From: Cephalopachus bancanus
Taxonomy: Eukaryota; Chordata; Mammalia; Primates; Tarsiidae
Direction of reading: 5' to 3'
DNA: 64,000 nt
Assembly (NCBI GenBank): GCA_027257055.1
Contig: JAPVLO010000880.1
Coordinates: 186,001 to 250,000, forward strand
A program made the position numbers and the translations under genes. Within the stretch, counting starts at the first letter, position 1. Each line of letters starts with the position of its first letter. Positions 1 to 64,000 of this stretch are shown one piece after another. The notes under the pieces are model-generated. The model was not told the DNA's origin. It made no database searches and was given only the letters and a program-made list of their open reading frames with translations.

Positions 1-354
1 AGGATAAAGTGAGGCTATGTGAAACACTTCTTTGTGACAAGATTATTTCAAGAATGGCACTTAAATTAAATGTAAAAACACTGAAGGCCTTAGGATACCA
101 ATCAGATTCATAAGCGGTTGGGGAACTATCGAAAGATCCCTTTGCCAGGACATGCAGCATACAATAGTAGAAAAAATACCTTAACTCCCATGATAGATCC
201 ATGTGAGCAGAGCCAAAACTGCATAATCAAATGGAGGCAAAATACAGTGTGGTTCATGTCCTCACTTGAACCTTGGAGGTGGTAAAAAGGCCAGAATTTC
301 TTGTCTTGTTAGGAGGCCTGACTCACCTATTCTCCAATGAGGTAGATTTAGTTT
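1..354 (-). other. PLPP5: PLPP5 3' UTR (runs off the left edge)
   Basis: Sequence after the TGA. I see no AATAAA or ATTAAA on the minus strand, so the poly(A) site is probably outside the window. Confidence 0.6.
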
Positions 355-5461
<5,107 letters not shown>

Positions 5462-5600
5462 CTAGCGCGGGCTGGCGGGCGCCGCGGGAACTGCACGCCG
5501 CGAGGACGCTCTGCTCCGCTCCAGCCGACCTGCGACCCAGCGGCTTCCAGGAAGCCGGGGCGGCGGCTTCGCGCTGAGAGCGTCACCTAGCAAAAGGAAT

Positions 5601-5997
5601 GAAAGCAAGCGGTGCTGTCCTCCGGTACGTTCAGCAATGATCTGGCACCTCATGTCCAGCCAAGCTGCAGGTCGCCTTTGGCTCTGATAAGCCAATGGAT
5701 GAAAGTGATGAGCATCCATCTCCCCTCTACACCTTTCACCACCGGCTGCCTGCATACTCCTACCACACCAAAACCAGGAGCAACGTTCTCCAAGGACCTT
5801 TCTTCTAAGAACAAAGCAAACAAAACCTCACTTTTTCGGACCCAAGTTTCTTAGCAGCATAACTGCATTTTGAAGGAAGAGACACAGGCTGAGGTTGGAT
5901 ATATTGTGTCATTTAATCCTCCCACCCGCGACTGCCTCCCTGCCCAGTGAGTTGTAGCAAAAAAATTACAGGCAAAGAACAAGCCCACATATTTAAT
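5601..5997. other. NSD3-PLPP5 intergenic spacer
   Basis: About 0.4 kb between the PLPP5 CpG island and the predicted NSD3 cleavage site. I see no repeat or coding exon. It must hold NSD3 termination sequence and upstream PLPP5 promoter sequence. Confidence 0.6.
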
Positions 5998-8900
5998 TTG
6001 GAACATACAGGACAATTTATTGAAGTCAATCTCAAGCAAATTCTGAAATCAGTGGAATGTCATTAAAAATCCTTCCAAATTAATCCTCACGAAAGCAGAA
6101 AGCACATTTGAATTCCAAGTATTTGTAAAATAAAAAAGGCAACATCTCAGTAAATATACAAAAATTATATGTTCCTACCAGCACACACATCAGTAAGAAG
6201 CTTAAATATTACAGGCAATCCTAAATACACTATAACTAGTCAACAATAAGCGATCTATATACAGGTTAACCAAGCTTTACACGTTTCACACTATGCAATA
6301 AAACATAGCCAATCAACAAAATTCTCAAAGTATTATATATCTTGAAGTCTATGTGGCAACATCAAGTCATTATACAATAATGCCCTAGCGGAACTCCCCC
6401 AGGGAAAATAAACACTAATCCCTTAGTGTCAAGAGCTTCTAACCAAGTCACAGAAACTCAAGAGATTGACTTTAGTGAATATTGATGCTCTGTTATTAAA
6501 GACTCAAGTCTCAAGTGATTTAGGCAAAATAACGTTTCACAGGATCTACAAAGTTTATTACAGATAAACAAAGTACAGAAATAACCAATCTACAAAGATC
6601 ATCATAAAGAACACGAAATGAAAACGGAATCTGTGAGTATCTGTTTGTTGTGCAGTATCACTCAAATGGGTACAAATGAATTTTTCATATCAATTCCAAA
6701 TATGCACACACCCTTGTATATAAAAAGATCTTATTAGCCAGTTGTAATAATCTTATTTAGCATCTTGGTTATTAGTGGCAATATGATTTTCTTAACATAG
6801 GTATGCAGCAGGACAAATGAGATAAATATTAGTGACAACAAAATAAAAGATTTATCCAGTCCATTCCTAAACTGACAAGAATACCGTATCAATACCTTAT
6901 ATAGGTAATGTGACAGATACTTGAGGGCCAGTTGCACATGTCAAATCTGTTGGCAAGCAGGGAAGGGAACAGTATAAGCTGATGGTGCTTCCTCACTAAT
7001 TAGCAGATACATAATGTCACATAAGAAAACTAAGAACTGAATAAATGACTGTGACATCTATTCTATTTTCCCTTTTTACTTACACATTAATGACCCTTCC
7101 AGTCTATTGAAGGACAGGTCATTCTCTTCCTCCTCCCCCTTCATACATATGCACCACAAGCATCCAAACTTGTCACTTATGCAATGGACTGCCAAAAAAA
7201 AAAAAAAGGAATGGATTTTGAAAGAAATGGGTTACAGCATTTTAGGAGTGTAACATAAGTGCAATTTTTTGTTTTTTTCCCCCTACATAGACATCTACTA
7301 AAAGGAAAGATGAAGTGCTTAGGGACAGGACTGACAAAGTAAAGAACATATTTAGGAAATATTTGTAAAAATGCTGCTGGTATCTCATGCAGGAGTCTCT
7401 TTCTCAAATGGGCACAAGAAATCTGAGTTATTTACTGTGAACTCTCCCATTTGCAGAACTTCACCTTTAATCCAGGTTAGAGGATAAGAGACTAAGCTAG
7501 TTATTTTCAAAACAGTATACAAAACAATGCTTTCTACTTCATAAATTTAAAAAGAAGCTGTAAAATAAGGAGAATCTGAAGTTTCAAGTACTTAAAAAAC
7601 CTGAATTCAATGAGGCAGAGGTCTCAATGTTAAAGTGACTACTTCGTACCTGTGGTAAACATCATCATTCCCTTCCCCTCCCCTATTATAACCCCCTTTC
7701 TCCGGGTACCCCACCCCAGGTAAAAGTCAGTGAGATTTCAGTATATACAAGTTTCCAACTTTTCAGTCTTTGTTAATTTATTGCAAAGCTGTCTATCTAT
7801 TCCCTAGTCCATCTGAAAATGGAAGCAAGTTCTACTTCTGTTTGTTTACAAATAACCAGAAACCAATTCTAGGTGACTCTAGGCTGAGGAAATTATTCCA
7901 TTTGATCACTTCACATCTGCACCAACTTGGACAGTTGGGGAGTGGCTAGATGCATCAACCTTGTAAAAAGTAGTTCAAGTCTAGCCTGCACTTCCCAGAA
8001 ATATAGCAACTTCCCAATGTCATTGTAGCTCACACTACAGGAGTACATCAAATGTAAGCTTCCCAAGCTGTAAGGACTCCAAGGTAACCTGTTTTCTTAT
8101 CCTGTTAGAAGACGTGGCATGTGGCAGCTAACACCTTGACTTTAAGGTGAATGCTAAAGGAGGAGCTTTGCATTTAAAAGTGAAATGAAAGACAAGCAAC
8201 AAGTTCTGGGCAGTCCAAAGATTACGTTCTGTATAAATGGCCTGTTGCCAAACTCTAGGTCTGGGTTTGACCTATTGGAGCACAGTAAGCTACTCAAAAA
8301 GGAAACTCCACTTCATGAACCAGGAAAATTGACCAACAGCCTGTCCCACCTGAGAGTCCTTTACATGATAAGATACTCAATATCTCAATTCCACAAACAT
8401 TATTTACAGACATGTTTCTGAATACTATGCAGAAATGACAGAAGGGAGCTGGGAGCAGCCCCATCCCCATGATTTTGGTTTTCAGGTATGTTCCCAACTT
8501 GAACATACAGAAATCTCTGAGTTTCAATGATTCTAAAACTCAGCTTATTCTATAGTTTAGGCCAGATCATTTTTAGGAATTAAGACAGAATGGAAACAAA
8601 AATGAAAATAAAGCCCACATCACTCCTGTTTCTATCTGATCAGACATTTAAGAAAGTGAATCACTGCCTCTAGCTGCTTCAGCATTCCAGGAGTGAAGGG
8701 CCCATCCATCCTTCTCTTCCTAGCCAGCCACAAGCAGTTCTTCCAATTCCTCATATGGTGTGGCCCAGCCCCTCCCTTGATGCACAGCATCTGTAAAGGT
8801 TTCCCAGGATTTCACCTTTAGCTCTTACTGATCCAATTTCTGAAGTTTTTATGCTGATTATAAAAAATCTTATGTTCACTTCTTTCTTTCTTCAATTAAT

Positions 8901-11682
8901 TGTATGAGGTTTAAAAAGCCCATCATTTTCCCACACTGCTTTACATTATTTCACTTTTGAGTAAGAATAAAAACCAACCATTTGCATTCTGACCACATAA
9001 CAATTTAAAAGTTAATTAATATCAACTTTAGACTATGAGTGAGCAATACATCTTTTGGAATATTTCACTGGCATGGCACAGGAGAGCACAGTGCATGTAT
9101 ACTTATGCACACTAAAAGGACAGGGTTTTTTCTTTCTACTTCCATAATTGGCAACTTTAAAATATGTAAAAAGTTCATTCAACATTGACACTATGGAGGC
9201 GTTAAGAGTACTCCTTGGCACTGCATGACTAAAACCACTTTTAGACCATTAAAGAACACTCATGGACAGAGACTATGGTTAGCTATTTTGTTTTCTACTT
9301 TGATTTCTGAAATGGCTAAACAATCGTATTAATCGTCCAAAAAAAAAAGGATTAAAAAAACTCAGCAGAACTCTGTTATAAAGTATAAAAACAAAATGTG
9401 ACACAATGAAGAAGTTGCATAAAAATACTTAAACCTAAGGTATCTGTAGTATATAAGATGTACCCTGGCTTACCATATAAAAGTCATCAGATATTAAATA
9501 GCACTAAGTCTAAAACAAAGCAAGGAGATAAGATTTCATGGATTTAATGTTGGATATTGTTTCAACAAGAGTTGCATTTGGAATACTAAAGGAAATCCTT
9601 ATGTAAGTTAAAAAACCCAAATAGTTATCATATATATTTATAAAATAAAATTTTAGTATGATAAAACCTAGATTTTCTGAAATTATTTTTTAAAAGGACA
9701 TCAAACTATATAATTGCTCAAGAGCAAAGTTTAGTGTTTTGGTGAGCTGTATTTCATGTTACTTGTAGCAATTACATTTGGTGACCTGTATAGCATTTTT
9801 CATTTTGCTCTTAGTTTTGGGACCATATCTAATCAACAGAATTATTGGAAGCCCAATAAGTCACCTCAGAATTAATTGCTGGAATCAGGCAAATGGCAGT
9901 TTAGGAGCTTAAGTAAAATAATTGTAGTGTTCTTTTTTTTACAAGAGAAAAAACCCAGTATAATTGCACATTTACATACCAAAAAAAGAGGCACAAAACA
10001 GCTTTTTTCCCTCTTCTTTCTAGAGAAGAGCTCTAAATTGGTAAGAAAATGGAACACGCATAATACAATGGAAGGAATGTGGTAGAGCTTCCACTCTCCT
10101 TCATAAGGTTATTAGGTACTTCTTGAGGGAAAATAAATGCTACCAGGTACCAGCACTTGAAAGCAGTCAAAATTCACAGAGAAGTTAACGTTCATTCAAG
10201 CTAACCCTAGACTTCTACTTAGTACAGTGTTACAACAATGTCTGACATTACTAATTATTTCATACAAGGAATACTGGAATATACATATTCCTAAGCATTA
10301 AAAGCAAGTGAGTTTGTGAGCAAACATCTTGGTATACTCGCATCTGTAAGATTCAAGCATCACAGTCAACCATTTTTGCTAACACTGACTTTCTTGGGAG
10401 TTTTCTCCAAGTGTTTCTTAAGATGAAGTGTGTTTGTGTGGTTCTTGGATACCCTGTAAAGGTAGATGTTCTCCTTACTCAATGGAAACAATTTTAAGTA
10501 TTGGGTAACACTAAATAGAAACTGTTTACATATACTTGGATGATGCCCTTACTGCTTTCACCTCCAAAATTAGTAACCCAACCAAAAAGATCTATTCAAG
10601 TACAATTCAAATTCGTTTATGTAGTTTCACCAGGAGACAAGACTGAATGGTTAGTTGACAAAGGAAAAATTTGATTAGGAGAGGGAAACAGAGACAAAAA
10701 ATAAAATGCCCATAATTCTCTCCAAATCAGACTAGGGTCTACATAAAACTGGACAGAAAATGATTCTTATATGATCCAACTTTTGGTTTGCGCCTTTAAT
10801 CTCCCTTCAGCTGCCTTTATCAGTGTGTCAGGGTAATAGGAGTGACCATTCTAACTATGCATTCACATCCACATAAACGCACTTCATCAAAAAACCCCAC
10901 TGTCAATGGAAAACATTTAAAAAAAATCAGTGAGCACATCCATTCCTTTTTTCCTCCAAAACAAACCAAAAAACGCATCATATATCTTTCCAGGTAAAGT
11001 TACCATGTCACAAAGCCCACCTAGTTTAAGACCACAGAGGTAAAATCCATCGAGGAATTTGTTTTCTAGAGGCCAGATTTAAAACTTCCATAGAGCCCTT
11101 CCCTAAGACTATGAAAAACATTTTGAAGGGAAAGAGAAGTTAGCCTAACCTACTGCTCAGTAAAGAGGTATATAAAGATTATCTTACCTTTTCTAGAGGG
11201 CTTTCTCCAATTCCTACTTAAAACACGCACACATACATACACTTGATTAGACTATTTGAATTACACTTCTCAAATTCCTAAAAATGAAAATAAATAAAGG
11301 AATGATGGCTACTTTTGCTTTATACAACCAAGTAACACATCTTAGACTTTATATTTATCTCATTAACAAAACTTTCTTTTTTCTTTGTTCCTATTTTAAA
11401 AGCAAAGCCATTTCTTTTCCAGCTGCAAAGGCATTGAAGCACAATAAAAGGCAAGAAGAGACCAAGGGAATTGAACCCGCCACAGAAGAATCCCTAAACC
11501 AACAAAACAACAGAAAAACCAGACACCAACTGCTTCTGCCTGCACGAACTGGTTTCCCATTTTTGCTTTAATAAGGCAGTTCTGATGGCAAAGGCTGTAT
11601 GCACTGTAGCAGTCTCTTCTTTTTGAACGCTATTTGCTTTTTCTTTTTTCTCATTTTAATAGAAAGGAGGGAACGCCATCAT
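5998..11682 (-). other. NSD3: NSD3 3' UTR, about 5.7 kb
   Basis: From the NSD3 stop to the predicted poly(A) site. It is AT-rich, has many stops in all frames, and contains no Alu, L1 or other repeat that I recognise, unlike the introns on either side. Several internal AATAAA hexamers could give shorter forms, including one overlapping the stop codon (11682-11687). Confidence 0.75.
6016..6021 (-). terminator. NSD3: NSD3 poly(A) signal AATAAA
   Basis: TTTATT on the plus strand is AATAAA on the gene strand. It is the last such hexamer before the PLPP5 promoter. Cleavage is expected 10-25 bases further down, near 5998. The implied spacing to PLPP5 fits the human arrangement as I recall it. Confidence 0.7.
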
Positions 11683-63940
<52,258 letters not shown>

Positions 63941-64000
63941 CTTAAAAAGATACAAGAATTATCAGACATGTTTAATCTTATAGGTACATTAAAATCAGTA

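Noticed and set aside
5462..5755. Long frames on both strands in the CpG island (for example 5218-5577)
   Set aside because: High GC removes stop codons by chance. Only the PLPP5 exon 1 frame continues in phase to further exons.
11284..11571. Open frames within 6-11.6 kb as extra genes
   Set aside because: Short, no homology recognised, and all within the NSD3 3' UTR.

Overview
The window is primate nuclear DNA. It holds most of the histone methyltransferase gene NSD3 (WHSC1L1) and the whole coding region of the neighbouring lipid phosphatase gene PLPP5 (PPAPDC1B). Both are on the minus strand, in the arrangement of human 8p11.23. The source is probably a tarsier. There are about 40 dimeric Alu SINEs, and most share left-arm and right-arm differences that fit neither simian AluS/Y nor the lemur/loris Alus. 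They look like an independent radiation from AluJ. The species call is inference; the gene calls are secure.

Layout from low to high coordinate (3' to 5' for both genes): PLPP5 exons 7 to 1 lie at 355-5369, with its CpG-rich promoter near 5200-5600. About 0.4 kb further up is the NSD3 poly(A) signal (6016-6021). A 5.7-kb NSD3 3' UTR free of recognisable repeats follows (about 5998-11682). NSD3 coding exons 24 to 6 then run from 11683 to 63940. Exons 1-5, including the first PWWP domain, lie beyond the right edge. All 19 NSD3 long-isoform exons and all 7 PLPP5 exons were joined by hand; frames, phases and splice sites agree throughout. One NSD3 intron uses a GC donor.

The most interesting item is in NSD3 intron 9. 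A 2.15-kb hAT DNA transposon remnant (50993-53140; 17-bp terminal inverted repeats with one mismatch; degraded transposase on the plus strand) contains, on its antisense strand, the alternative terminal exon of the short NSD3 isoform (52487-52569). The splice acceptor, phase, 26-residue tail and stop codon are all intact. With 355 upstream residues taken from human NSD3, the product is 645 residues, the known length of human NSD3-short, and the tail matches the human tail as I remember it. So the isoform-specific end of an adaptor that lacks the SET domain appears to be exapted from antisense transposase DNA.

The rest is intron with layered repeats: tarsier-type and AluJ-type Alus, L1 and L2 fragments, MIRs, an MLT1-type LTR, another LTR-like sequence, MER5/Charlie-type remnants, a mariner transposase fragment and a tRNA-Cys-like fragment. 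I see no rRNA gene, CRISPR array, or further protein-coding gene.
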